From assembly GCA_036563645.1 (NCBI GenBank), contig DATCMA010000046.1, positions 1 to 64,000 of the forward strand: 64,000 nt of DNA. Direction: 5' to 3'. Shown in pieces: positions 15,847 through 24,775 of the stretch (positions within the stretch are counted from its first letter, which is position 1; every line of letters starts with the position of its first letter). The notes under the pieces were generated by a model. It had not been told where the DNA came from, ran no database searches, and saw only the letters and a program-made list of their open reading frames with translations. Source of the DNA: DATCMA01 sp036563645 (GTDB taxonomy: Bacteria; Actinomycetota; Actinomycetes; Mycobacteriales; Micromonosporaceae). The position numbers and the translations under genes are program-made.

Positions 15847-16422
15847 ATGACCACTCAGCCGAACACCCGCGAGTGGAACGGCCTGATCATCCCGACCGCC
15901 GGGACATACGAGCTCGACCCGGCGCACAAGCGGGTGGGCTTCGTTGCTCGCCACATGATGGTGAGCAAGGTTCGCGGTGAGTTCACGGACGCGACGGCGA
16001 CGATCACGGTCGCGGAGGACCCGTTGCAGTCCTCCGTCACCGCCACCATTCAGGCGGCCAGCATCACCACCAGCCACGCCGACCGTGACGCGCACCTGAA
16101 GGGTGGCGACTTCCTCGACGTCGAGAAGTACCCCACCCTCACCTTCCGGAGCACCGGCATCAAGTCCTACAGCGGGAACACGTTCGTCCTCGCCGGTGAG
16201 CTGACGATCAAGGACGTGACCCGCCCGGTGGAGCTCAACGTCGAGTTCGAGGGCGCCGGCCGCAGCCCGTTCGGGGCCGACATCTTCGGCTTCAGCGCCA
16301 CGACCGAGATTGACCGTGAGGAATTCGGCCTGACCTGGAACGTCGCCCTGGAGACCGGTGGCGTGCTGGTCGGCAAGAAGATCACGATCGAGATCGAGGG
16401 CGAGGCTATCCGCAAGTCCTGA
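15847..16422 (+). CDS. YceI-like polyisoprenoid-binding domain protein
   Basis: A 191-residue YceI-family protein without a signal peptide. Hallmarks in order are AGTYELDPAHKRVGFVARHMMVSKVRGEF, SITTSHADRDAHLKGGDFLDVEKYPTLTFRST, LTIKDVTRPVELNVEF and a C-terminal DREEFGLTWN. YceI proteins are lipocalin-like barrels that bind polyprenoid lipids such as ubiquinone precursors or menaquinone. GGGGAGGC precedes ATG at 15847 by 13 bases. Its divergent MarR regulator suggests induction by a small lipophilic or oxidising compound. Confidence 0.92.
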   Translation: MTTQPNTREWNGLIIPTAGTYELDPAHKRVGFVARHMMVSKVRGEFTDATATITVAEDPLQSSVTATIQAASITTSHADRDAHLKGGDFLDVEKYPTLTFRSTGIKSYSGNTFVLAGELTIKDVTRPVELNVEFEGAGRSPFGADIFGFSATTEIDREEFGLTWNVALETGGVLVGKKITIEIEGEAIRKS

Positions 16423-16442
16423 CCCGACGTCACTGCGCGAGA

Positions 16443-16475
16443 GCGCGCCCCGGCCGGCTACCGGCCGGGGCGCGC
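16443..16475 (+). terminator. Strong GC-rich terminator hairpin
   Basis: A perfect 15-bp stem (GCGCGCCCCGGCCGG against 16461-16475) with a 3-nt loop CTA, followed by GTGTTGT, 20 bases after the yceI stop. Confidence 0.85.
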
Positions 16476-16631
16476 GTGTTGTCGCGAGGGCTCGACCTTT
16501 CGGCGGCGATGTGTGAAGGTGGGCAGACACCGTCCGCCGGGGTCGACTTCTCCGCCCCGCGAACGTTGCCTCACACCGCGCGGCGGGCATATGCCCCCCG
16601 GAACGCTCGCCTCGCGCCCCGGGGAGGACAG

Positions 16632-18116
16632 ATGGGCAAAGACGTCGCGCAGGCCGTGTTCACCCACGAGGATCGCGTCCGGTATCGAGAGAAGGTCCAC
16701 CGGTGCCTTGAGGTCTTCGGGTGGATGCTCACCGAGTTCGGCTTCGACGCCAACCGTCCGACGACCGGTTTTGAGGTGGAGCTCAACCTGGTGGACGCCG
16801 ATGCCCAGCCGGTGATGCGGAACGCGGAGGTCTTAGCTGACCTCGCCGATGCCCGCTTCCAGACCGAACTCGGGCGGTTCAACCTCGAACTCAACGCTCG
16901 CCCGCGGCTCATCGCCGGCACGGGGTTCCGCGACTACGAAGAGGATCTGCGGACCAGCCTCGCCCACGCCGAGGAGCGCTCGCTCGGCACGGGCGCGTCG
17001 ATCGTCCTTATCGGGATCCTCCCCACCCTCACCGCGCACCACCTCGTCGCGGAGAATCTGTCCAATATCGGGCGGTATCAGGTGTTGAACGACGAGATCG
17101 TCCGGGTGCGGGGGGAGAATCTCGATCTCGACATCAGCGGGGTCGAGCGCCTCCATACTCACGCCGACTCCATCGCGCCCGAGGCCGCCTGCACCAGCCT
17201 GCAAATCCACCTGCAAGTCAGCCCCGAGCAGTTCGCCACCTACTGGAACGCGGCACAGGCGATCGCCGCCGCTCAGGTGGCGGTGGGCGCGAACTCACCC
17301 TTCCTCTACGGCAAGCGGTTGTGGGCGGAGACCCGTATCGCGCTCTTCCAGCAAGCCACGGACACGCGCTCCGGCGAGTTGAAGGCGCAAGGCGTCCGGC
17401 CGCGTGTGTGGTTCGGTGAGCGGTGGATTAACTCCATTTTCGAGCTGTTTGAGGAGAATTTGCGGTATTTTCCGCCGCTGTTGCCCATCTGCGACGACGA
17501 GGACCCGGTCGAGGTGTTCCGCGCGGGCGGCATCCCGAGCTTGGCGGAGCTGCGCCTGCACAACAGCACGGTCTACCGCTGGAACCGACCTGTGTACGAC
17601 GTCATGGCGGGGCGTCCCCATTTGCGCGTCGAGAACCGCGTCCTTCCCGCCGGGCCCACCGTGGTGGACATGTTGGCCAACGCCGCCTTCTATCTCGGGC
17701 TGGTCCGCGAACTGTCTGAATCAGACACTCCTGTGTGGACTGAGATGACGTTTCGGGCCGCGGAGGACAACTTCCACGCCGCGGCCCGACACGGAATGGC
17801 GGCGACGGTGTACTGGCCGCGCCTCGGCCAGGTCCGCGTCACCGACCTGGTGCGCGAGGTGTTGCTGCCGATGGCGCACCGAGGGCTCGATCGGTTCGGC
17901 GTGGTCCCCGCCGAGCGGGACCGGCTGCTCGGCATCATCGAGGAGCGCTGCCGCACCGGCCGTAACGGCGCGGTGTGGCAGACCGAGGCGGTCCAGGCGG
18001 TCCAACACCGGCGGGGATTGAGCCGCCCGGCGGCCTTGCGCGACATGCTCCTGCGCTACTGCGCGCTGCAACGGACGAACACCCCGGTGCACACCTGGCC
18101 GGTGCTGGACACCTAA
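16632..18116 (+). CDS. Glutamate-cysteine ligase-family (GCS2) protein
   Basis: A 494-residue protein of the GCS2 carboxylate-amine ligase group. The N-terminal TTGFEVELNLVD contains the metal-binding E-x-E pattern; FNLELNARPRLIAGTGF and SLQIHLQVSPEQFATYWNAAQAIAAAQVAVGANSPFLYGKRLW contain other conserved active-site parts. It is predicted to join glutamate (or an analogue) to an amine using ATP; the exact substrates of this long actinobacterial group are unknown, and glutathione synthesis is unlikely because no gshB is present. ATG at 16632 follows GGGGAGG; upstream in-frame starts are not supported. Confidence 0.85.
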   Translation: MGKDVAQAVFTHEDRVRYREKVHRCLEVFGWMLTEFGFDANRPTTGFEVELNLVDADAQPVMRNAEVLADLADARFQTELGRFNLELNARPRLIAGTGFRDYEEDLRTSLAHAEERSLGTGASIVLIGILPTLTAHHLVAENLSNIGRYQVLNDEIVRVRGENLDLDISGVERLHTHADSIAPEAACTSLQIHLQVSPEQFATYWNAAQAIAAAQVAVGANSPFLYGKRLWAETRIALFQQATDTRSGELKAQGVRPRVWFGERWINSIFELFEENLRYFPPLLPICDDEDPVEVFRAGGIPSLAELRLHNSTVYRWNRPVYDVMAGRPHLRVENRVLPAGPTVVDMLANAAFYLGLVRELSESDTPVWTEMTFRAAEDNFHAAARHGMAATVYWPRLGQVRVTDLVREVLLPMAHRGLDRFGVVPAERDRLLGIIEERCRTGRNGAVWQTEAVQAVQHRRGLSRPAALRDMLLRYCALQRTNTPVHTWPVLDT

Positions 18117-19087
18117 GGGCGCGACGACGAGGACATCACCGGGCTCGCCGTGGTCGTGGCCTTCTCGGCGCGCCTCCGCGCCGCTCGCGTCCGCGGGATG
18201 TGCCGCTGGATGAGGGCGGTGGCGAGGAGCGAGCCCGCGAGCCCGACGATCACGCCGTACGGCGCGAGCAGATGCGCGGACAACTGCTCGCCGTGGACAC
18301 CGGCGAGCCGCGGCGCGGCGAGGAAGTACGCCGCGGCCAGCAGCAGCGGGCCGAATCCGCCGGAGATCGCCGGACCAACCCGGTTGGTCGTCCGGCGGGC
18401 CACCGGCCAGGCCGCGACCGCGCCGATGACGATCGCCGCCGCCAAGGAGAGCAGCACGCCAGGCCAGTAGATGTAGCCTCCGATCCAGAACTCGTCCCCG
18501 GTATCGGTCAGCTTCCACACCCCGGGCGGCACGGTGGTCAACCCCGGGCCGGTCAGGGCGCTATCCGTCACGGCGATGACCGCGAGCAGCCACAGCCACC
18601 CGGTCGTGAGGGTGAGATTGCGCGCGGCGGCCCGCGAGGTGAGGGCCCACAGAGCGGCGAGCAGCCCACAGAGCACCCCGACGACCGCGTGGCCCGCCGC
18701 GATCGTCTGCGGCGAGAAGGTGTCCGCCCGGGTCGCGGCGCGCGCGGGAATCGCGACGAGCGCGACCGTGACGAGCGCGCCAAGCGCGGCGGCCACCGCC
18801 AAGGTGACCCGGGACAGCAGCGTCGTCACGGCAGACCCGCGCGCCCCAGCGGCTACCTCGACCGCGCTCGTCCGCTGCGCGCCGACGGCACCGAAGACCG
18901 TCGCGGTGGCGCCAATCCAGATCGTCCAGGCGATGTTCCCCACCCAGACCGTATCGGTGCCGTCCTCGCCACTCGGCAGCCACGCGATGATGCCAAGTCC
19001 GTAGCCGAGTCCCAACTGGGCGGCGCCCGCGCCGGCGGCGATGCCAATCGCTGTAACGACTGATCCTCCCCAGCCCCGTACGGCCAT
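18113..19087 (-). CDS. Multi-pass membrane protein of unknown function
   Basis: A 324-residue protein with about eight hydrophobic helices separated by short loops, e.g. VVTAIGIAAGAGAAQLGLGYGLGIIAW, VGNIAWTIWIGATATVFGAVGA and LSLAAAIVIGAVAAWPVARR, ending in a basic, Ser-rich tail. I recognise no catalytic or transport motif; similar proteins occur in actinobacteria. ATG at 19087 (MAVRGWGG) is preferred because the preceding codons are not membrane-like. Its stop overlaps the stop of the GCS2 gene on the other strand, so the genes are tail-to-tail with no space for a terminator. Confidence 0.75.
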   Translation of the reverse strand: MAVRGWGGSVVTAIGIAAGAGAAQLGLGYGLGIIAWLPSGEDGTDTVWVGNIAWTIWIGATATVFGAVGAQRTSAVEVAAGARGSAVTTLLSRVTLAVAAALGALVTVALVAIPARAATRADTFSPQTIAAGHAVVGVLCGLLAALWALTSRAAARNLTLTTGWLWLLAVIAVTDSALTGPGLTTVPPGVWKLTDTGDEFWIGGYIYWPGVLLSLAAAIVIGAVAAWPVARRTTNRVGPAISGGFGPLLLAAAYFLAAPRLAGVHGEQLSAHLLAPYGVIVGLAGSLLATALIQRHIPRTRAARRRAEKATTTASPVMSSSSRP

Positions 19088-19190
19088 GCGGGGCAGCGTA
19101 GCGGCCTCGCGTCGCAAGGGCGAGCAGTGGTGACGATGGATCACACGCGGGATGGGTGGACGGGGAGGCGACTCCGGCGCGCGGCCCCGC

Positions 19191-19541
19191 CTACCCCGCG
19201 CGAGCTGGCGCCGCGGCGGCGGTCTGCCGCGTCGAGCGGGAGCGCGTCATCGTCGGAGGAGGCACGTGGCGAAGGCCGTTGACCTGGACGAAGATCGACC
19301 GCCGGTTGACTGCCTCGCCCGCTGAGTTGAGCTCGTATCCGTCGAGCCATACCCAGCCGTCGTATGTGGGCCAGTCGTGCACGCGAATGACCCGGAAGAG
19401 CAAGGGCTCGGTGAACTGGACGCTCGCCGCACGGGTCACATGGAGCACGTCACCAGAGCGGGGTAGCACATCGACTCCTGTCCCAGGGCTGTGTCTTCGC
19501 CGTGCAACCATCACGTGTCGGGTGAGGACAAAGCGATCCAT
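19191..19541 (-). CDS. Small conserved hypothetical protein
   Basis: A 116-residue soluble protein. The core (GVDVLPRSGDVLHVTRAASV, then RVIRVHDWPTYDGWVWLDGYELNSAGEAVNRRSIFVQ) looks like a conserved beta-rich domain seen in filamentous actinobacteria, with three Trp in the DWPTYDGWVW motif. The C-terminal 25 residues are Arg/Thr/Ala-rich. No function can be assigned. Codon usage fits a real gene in this frame, but the two flanking gaps give no operon context. Confidence 0.6.
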   Translation of the reverse strand: MDRFVLTRHVMVARRRHSPGTGVDVLPRSGDVLHVTRAASVQFTEPLLFRVIRVHDWPTYDGWVWLDGYELNSAGEAVNRRSIFVQVNGLRHVPPPTMTRSRSTRQTAAAAPARAG

Positions 19542-20127
19542 GGTCGACGTAGAGGCGACCTGGTCTCACGACGCGTCCGATGGAGGGCGGCGCGCTGGGC
19601 CGCGACCTATCCACTTCCGACACGCGGTTGTGGAGCGCCACGACTCACCGTCTGATCGACGGTGGGACATGCCGTCCGGACGCTGGTGGCGCCCAGAGGC
19701 GAGGCCAGCGCGAGTGATCGCGATGGGGCGCCCACACGCCATCGTGCTGCCGTAGCCACCCGTCGCTCAGCCGATTGACGGAGGGGTCATCGCCCATTCC
19801 GACCGGCTGACGACGCTGTGTGACCCATGGCATACGCACAGATTGCATGAACCGTGAGCGTCGATGCAAGGTGCAAGTTGCAACTTCCTTGTGCCCATTC
19901 GGAGGAATAGACAATCCCCGCGAGTCCGATAGTGAGACAGTTGAAGGGATGAGAAGGGCATCGTTTGCATGGCCCAGGGTCGTGGTTCGAGTCACCCACG
20001 CGGGGCCATCCCCCCGAAGGAGCTCCCTCGTTGTATCCGATGATGGGGCGAAGTCGTACCCGGTGAGCGGTGAACCTCCGACCATTTCGCCGCCTGGGTT
20101 CGTGACCAAGCGAGGATGGGCGACGCG
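19542..20127. other. 586-base gap, less GC-rich, no supported gene
   Basis: Open frames in both strands here lack family resemblance and codon bias. The interval contains a palindrome AAGTTGCAACTT at 19875-19886 flanked by CAAGG and CCTTG (19867-19891 overall), possibly an operator, and a T-arm-like GGTTCGAGTC at 19984-19993 that does not fold into a tRNA. The lower GC around 19790-19960 suggests regulatory or acquired DNA. Confidence 0.4.
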
Positions 20128-20526
20128 ATGACCTTGGGTTCAGACAATCTCGGCAGTGGTTCCGGTACCCAGGACCGGTTCGGCGGCCAGTACCGGGCCG
20201 CTCGCCGGGATCCGATCCTCGGTGGAGACGCCATGGACCCCGAAATCGTCCGACGTAATGGATCCCCCGACCGCGACTCGGTCGTCAACCGTCCCCCGAC
20301 CTTGCCCTCCCTCGACAGCGACCTCAAGGAGCCGGTCCTCCCGCCCGGATGGTTCGACTCGCCGAGCACGTCCTCGCTGGCCGATCACCCCGTCCTGCGC
20401 GGCTTGCTCATGGAGCTGCCCCCCAAGAGCAACCCCCCGAGCCCGGAGTGGCTCGACCGCTGGTTCGAAGCCGCCCGGTCGATCCTCGAACTGCTGTACT
20501 CGCAGGATTCGCGTCGTATGCGCTGA
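20128..20526 (+). CDS. Small actinobacterial protein with C-terminal WLDRWFEAARSILELL motif
   Basis: A 132-residue soluble protein. The first ~75 residues are polar and probably disordered; the last ~60 (LADHPVLRGLLMELPPKSNP, SPEWLDRWFEAARSILELLY) form a conserved-looking alpha-helical domain with Trp, Phe and acidic residues, known to me from actinobacterial hypothetical proteins. Function unknown. ATG at 20128 is preferred; ATG at 20116 sits too close to the GAGG. An 8-bp hairpin follows the stop. An open frame on the other strand covers the entire gene (see 20140-21141). Confidence 0.6.
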   Translation: MTLGSDNLGSGSGTQDRFGGQYRAARRDPILGGDAMDPEIVRRNGSPDRDSVVNRPPTLPSLDSDLKEPVLPPGWFDSPSTSSLADHPVLRGLLMELPPKSNPPSPEWLDRWFEAARSILELLYSQDSRRMR

Positions 20527-21141
20527 CAGCGGGACCGCCGCCTCGGCGAGGCGGCTGTGCCGGAGGACGTGATACCCGCCGCTCGCCATGGTGCCGAGCA
20601 CCGCGGCGGCGGTGAGCGCGGGGCGCAGGAGCTGCGCGTCCGGCATGGCCACGAGCACGGTGACGCCGCTGGTCACGAGAGCGATCGCGGTGACCTGCAC
20701 CGGAACCGCTACCCCGGGATGCGCCGCGGCGGCCCGCAGCGCCGGCGGTACGGGCGTGCGGGGCGCGGTGGCGAAGACCATGCCGGCGGTGTGCAGGCGA
20801 CGCAGCCGACGCGTCGACAGTCCGGCGACGGCGAGGGCGGGCGCGGCGGCCAGCGCGACGACGGTGAGGACACGGTCGGCGCCGGGAAGCGGGCTGACGA
20901 GCGTCACGAGCCCGATGCCGAACAGTGCGATGAGGCCGCCGATGACGAGCGCCAGGAGCCGCGTGACGCCTCGCGTGAGCGCCCGCGCGGACGGCGCGTG
21001 TGGAAGCTGGTGAGCGGCTATCGCGGCGGCGAGCCAGACGACGCACGTCGTGGCCACAGTGAGAATCCCGGACACCGCCTCAGCTTGCCGTATCGCGATC
21101 GAGAACGCCTCAGGGTTGAGCCCGGGCGTCACCCGGATCAC
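20140..21141 (-). CDS. Membrane protein of unknown function whose frame overruns an opposing gene
   Basis: The frame encodes 333 residues, but only about the first 205 look like a real protein: four to six hydrophobic helices (ILTVATTCVVWLAAAIAAHQ, LLALVIGGLIALFGIGLVTL, VLTVVALAAAPALAVAGLS, VTAIALVTSGVTVLVAM). After residue ~205 (about base 20526) the sequence becomes polar and Arg/Gly/Glu-rich and is simply antisense to the gene at 20128-20526. The true C terminus is therefore doubtful: the natural stop may have been lost, or the opposing gene may be the smaller real one. No family recognised. Confidence 0.55.
   Translation of the reverse strand: MIRVTPGLNPEAFSIAIRQAEAVSGILTVATTCVVWLAAAIAAHQLPHAPSARALTRGVTRLLALVIGGLIALFGIGLVTLVSPLPGADRVLTVVALAAAPALAVAGLSTRRLRRLHTAGMVFATAPRTPVPPALRAAAAHPGVAVPVQVTAIALVTSGVTVLVAMPDAQLLRPALTAAAVLGTMASGGYHVLRHSRLAEAAVPLSAHTTRILRVQQFEDRPGGFEPAVEPLRARGVALGGQLHEQAAQDGVIGQRGRARRVEPSGREDRLLEVAVEGGQGRGTVDDRVAVGGSITSDDFGVHGVSTEDRIPASGPVLAAEPVLGTGTTAEIV
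20537..20555 (+). terminator. Short GC hairpin after the small protein gene
   Basis: GCCGCCTC (20537-20544) pairs with GAGGCGGC (20548-20555) over a 3-nt loop, 10 bases after the plus-strand stop codon. No T-tract. Confidence 0.5.
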
Positions 21142-21171
21142 GATCCGTAAGGGACGGCGCCGGCGTGCCGA

Positions 21172-21974
21172 TTACACCGCGAAGGTGGCGGGGCGCTCCG
21201 TGGCGGGCGCGGGAGGCGTCGCGGCCCACAGCCGCAGCTTCTGCGCCGTGAGCCGGGCCAGGTAGGCCGGGTTGAGCACGAGATACCGGTGCCACAGGCG
21301 CTTGGGTTCCAGGCCGAGCCGCCACAGCCATTCCAGCCCGACGCGCTGCATCCAGGCCGGCGGCTTACGCAGCACCCCCGCGTGGTAGTCGAACGCGGCG
21401 CCGACCGCGAGCAGCGGCATGTCGAGCAGCGGCCGCATGGCGTACGTGAAGACCTCCTGCCGCGGGCAGCCCAGTCCCACCAGGACGAGGCGGGCGCCCG
21501 AGGCCCGGATGCGCTCAGCGATCTCCACATCCTCGCCGGGACGCGCCGGGCGGAACTTGGAGGTCTCGGCTCCGGCGATCTGCAAGGCGGGGAACATGCG
21601 CTCCAGGGCGGCCACGAGCCGCGTGAGCGTGCTCTCGGTCGAGCCGTAGAGGTAGACGGGGAGGCCCTCGGCCGCGCAGCGTTCGAGCACCTTCAGCGTC
21701 AGGGTGGGGCCGTAGACCCGGTCCCGGAGCCCGACGCCGTGCAGCAGGTTGAGCGCCCAGCGCACGGGTTGGCCGTCGGGCGTGACGATGTCGAACGAGT
21801 TGAGGCGGGCGTTGTGTTCGCGGTCGAGCACGCCGGTCATCACGCCGTGGACGGCGAGCGCGGTCACCGCCAGCGGGCGGCGCTCACGGGCGGCGGCGAC
21901 AATCCGATCGGCGGCGCCCTCGTAGTCGATCACGTTGACCAGGACGCCGAGGACATTCCGTTTGCCCTGATCGA

Positions 21975-21978
<4 letters not shown>
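21172..21978 (-). CDS. WecG/TagA/CpsF-family glycosyltransferase
   Basis: A 268-residue member of the GT26 family. Conserved elements are VTALAVHGVMTGVLDREHNARLNSFDIVTPDGQPVRWAL, YGPTLTLKVLERC, LPVYLYGSTESTL, ASGARLVLVGLGCPRQEVF and AVGAAFDYHAGVLRKPPAWMQRVGLEWLWRLGLEPKRLWHRYL. Members transfer N-acetylmannosamine or related sugars to lipid-linked precursors at the inner membrane face. Its start overlaps the SDR gene's stop as ATGA, so the two are translationally coupled and probably make and transfer one surface sugar. Confidence 0.92.
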
Positions 21979-23048
<1,070 letters not shown>

Positions 23049-23176
23049 AGAGCACTCCAGTAGGAGGGGGGCAGCGGAACCAGAGGAGCATAACGTGGGG
23101 CCGGAGAGCGGCGGCCGCCACAGCCGGGACCTATCGAACATGCCGAAGGGGCCCGCACCGCGCGAGCCCCTTCTCG

Positions 23177-23262
23177 TGGTGGGGAAGGGGGGAGTTGAAC
23201 CCCCACGCCCTCACGGGCACACGGACCTGAACCGTGCGCGTCTGCCATTCCGCCACTTCCCC
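23177..23262 (-). tRNA. tRNA-Leu (anticodon CAG)
   Basis: A complete class II tRNA on the minus strand: 5' GGGGAAG pairs with CTTCCCC, D-arm GGCGGAATGGCAGACGC, anticodon stem CACGG/CCGTG around TTCAGGT (CAG anticodon at 23227-23229), a long variable arm (GCCCGTGAGGGC), T-arm GGGGG TTCAACT CCCCC, and an encoded CCA (23177-23179). Length 86 nt including CCA. Confidence 0.97.
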
Positions 23263-23528
23263 GTGGCTAACCCCGGCTATCGTACTCAATTCCCGGGAGA
23301 ATGCCAGGCCCCCTGCGAAAGCGGCACGTTCCAGGGCGCCAACAGGCGTCGGAACATATTACGCTATCCCTGGCTCGTCACGAACGGCATACCCATCCGT
23401 GGCGCCTGCGAAGAGTAGCACGACGACCGTAGCCAAGACGAATGGACGGTGGTCGGGGGCCGATCGGCATGTGAGATGCGGGGCGACGGCCGGATACCAT
23501 CATGTCCTCGGAACCCGAGGAGGAGCCG

Positions 23529-24287
23529 GTGAGCGTGCTGCAACGCTTCGAGAAGCGACTTGAAGGCCTGGTTGAAGGGGCCTTCGCGAGGGTGTTCAAG
23601 GGTGTCGTCCACCCTGTGGAGATCCTCAACGCTATGCAGCGGGAGGCGGAGGCGCACAAGGCGATCCTGGCCGGCGGGCGCACTCTGGTGCCAAACCGCT
23701 ATGTGATCGATCTTTCGCCGTACGACCACAGCCGCCTCGCCCCATACGCCGCCGCGCTCGCCCAGGAGCTCGCGCAGTCTCAGGCGGAGTACATCGGCGA
23801 GCAGGCCTGGACGGTGTACGGCGACGTCATCGTCGAGATCGAGCGTGGCGACGGGCTGGACACCGGAATGTTCCGGGTGACCGCTGAGGTGTACACCGGG
23901 GGCGACGTGGCGCCGGTGCCGCAGCAGTCGTACGACGCGGGGCCGGCGTACTCGCCGTACGACCACGGCGGAGGCTACGGTCCGCCGCCGAATCCTCCTC
24001 TCGGCCGCAACATCCGGCTGGTCGCTGGCGACGGGCGCAACTACCCGTTGCAGATCGGATCGACGATCATCGGTCGCGGTGACCAGGCCAACCTCCGGCT
24101 TCCGGACGTTGGCATCTCGCGGCGGCACGCCCGCATCGACTTCGACGGCACTCAGGCGGTGCTGACCGACCTCGGTTCCACGAACGGGACGATGGTCAAC
24201 GGCCAGCGGGTGACAGCCGTCGCCCTCAATCCAGGAGACATGATTCAGCTGGGGACGACCACACTGACGTTCCGAGTGGATGGCTAG
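23529..24287 (+). CDS. fhaA: FhaA: DUF3662 plus FHA-domain phosphothreonine-binding protein
   Basis: A 252-residue protein. The N-terminal 115 residues form the FhaA-specific domain (VLQRFEKRLEGLVEGAFARVFKG, HPVEILNAMQREAEAHKAI); a Pro/Tyr/Gly-rich linker follows; the C-terminal FHA domain has IGRGDQANLRLPDVGISRRHARIDF and LTDLGSTNGTMVNG with the conserved GR, SRRH and N residues. In mycobacteria FhaA binds phosphorylated threonines of the PASTA kinase system and MurJ to control peptidoglycan synthesis. GTG at 23529 follows GAGGAGGAG. First gene of the fhaA-pknB locus. Confidence 0.93.
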   Translation: MSVLQRFEKRLEGLVEGAFARVFKGVVHPVEILNAMQREAEAHKAILAGGRTLVPNRYVIDLSPYDHSRLAPYAAALAQELAQSQAEYIGEQAWTVYGDVIVEIERGDGLDTGMFRVTAEVYTGGDVAPVPQQSYDAGPAYSPYDHGGGYGPPPNPPLGRNIRLVAGDGRNYPLQIGSTIIGRGDQANLRLPDVGISRRHARIDFDGTQAVLTDLGSTNGTMVNGQRVTAVALNPGDMIQLGTTTLTFRVDG

Positions 24288-24292
24288 TCGCC

Positions 24293-24775
24293 TTGCCTGA
24301 ATTCGTCATTGCCGTCGCACGGATCGGTTTCCTCGTCCTACTGTGGATCTTCGTATTCACCGTGGTCGGGGTTATCCGTCGTGACCTCTTCGCGGGTGCC
24401 CGGTCCAACCGGCTGGTCGCAGCGCCGCGCGGGGTGGGCACGATCGGTGTCCAGGGCCGGCCGGCCAAGGTGAAGCGTGGCCGGACGGCGCGCCAGCTCG
24501 TGGTGACCGGCGGCCAGTTGGCAGGTACGCGTATCACTCTCGGTGATACGCCGATCACCATTGGTCGCGCAGAAGATTCCACGCTCGTCATCTCCGACGA
24601 CTACGCCTCTGCCCGACATGCCCGACTCGTCCCACGTGACGGGCAGTGGTTTATTGAGGACATGGGTTCCACTAACGGGACGTACCTCGACCGCGTTAGG
24701 GTCACCGAACCAACCCCCGTACCTCTCGCCGTGCCGATTCGTATCGGCCGCACGTCACTTGAGCTACGGCCATGA
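24293..24775 (+). CDS. fhaB: FhaB/FipA-type membrane-anchored FHA-domain protein
   Basis: A 160-residue protein with an N-terminal membrane helix (VIAVARIGFLVLLWIFVFTVVGVI), a basic linker, and a C-terminal FHA domain (TIGRAEDSTLVISDDYASARHARL, EDMGSTNGTYLDRV) with the conserved Arg, Ser, His and Asn. Mycobacterial FhaB (FipA) binds kinase-phosphorylated partners at the division site. The start is a TTG at 24293, 5 bases after fhaA; the gene ends in an ATGA overlap with pstP. Confidence 0.92.
   Translation: MPEFVIAVARIGFLVLLWIFVFTVVGVIRRDLFAGARSNRLVAAPRGVGTIGVQGRPAKVKRGRTARQLVVTGGQLAGTRITLGDTPITIGRAEDSTLVISDDYASARHARLVPRDGQWFIEDMGSTNGTYLDRVRVTEPTPVPLAVPIRIGRTSLELRP

Noticed and set aside
19975..20005. 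A tRNA-like T-arm with GGTTCGAGTC
   Set aside because: The flanks give no 5-bp T-stem with a 7-nt loop, no CCA and no other arms; chance similarity is likely.
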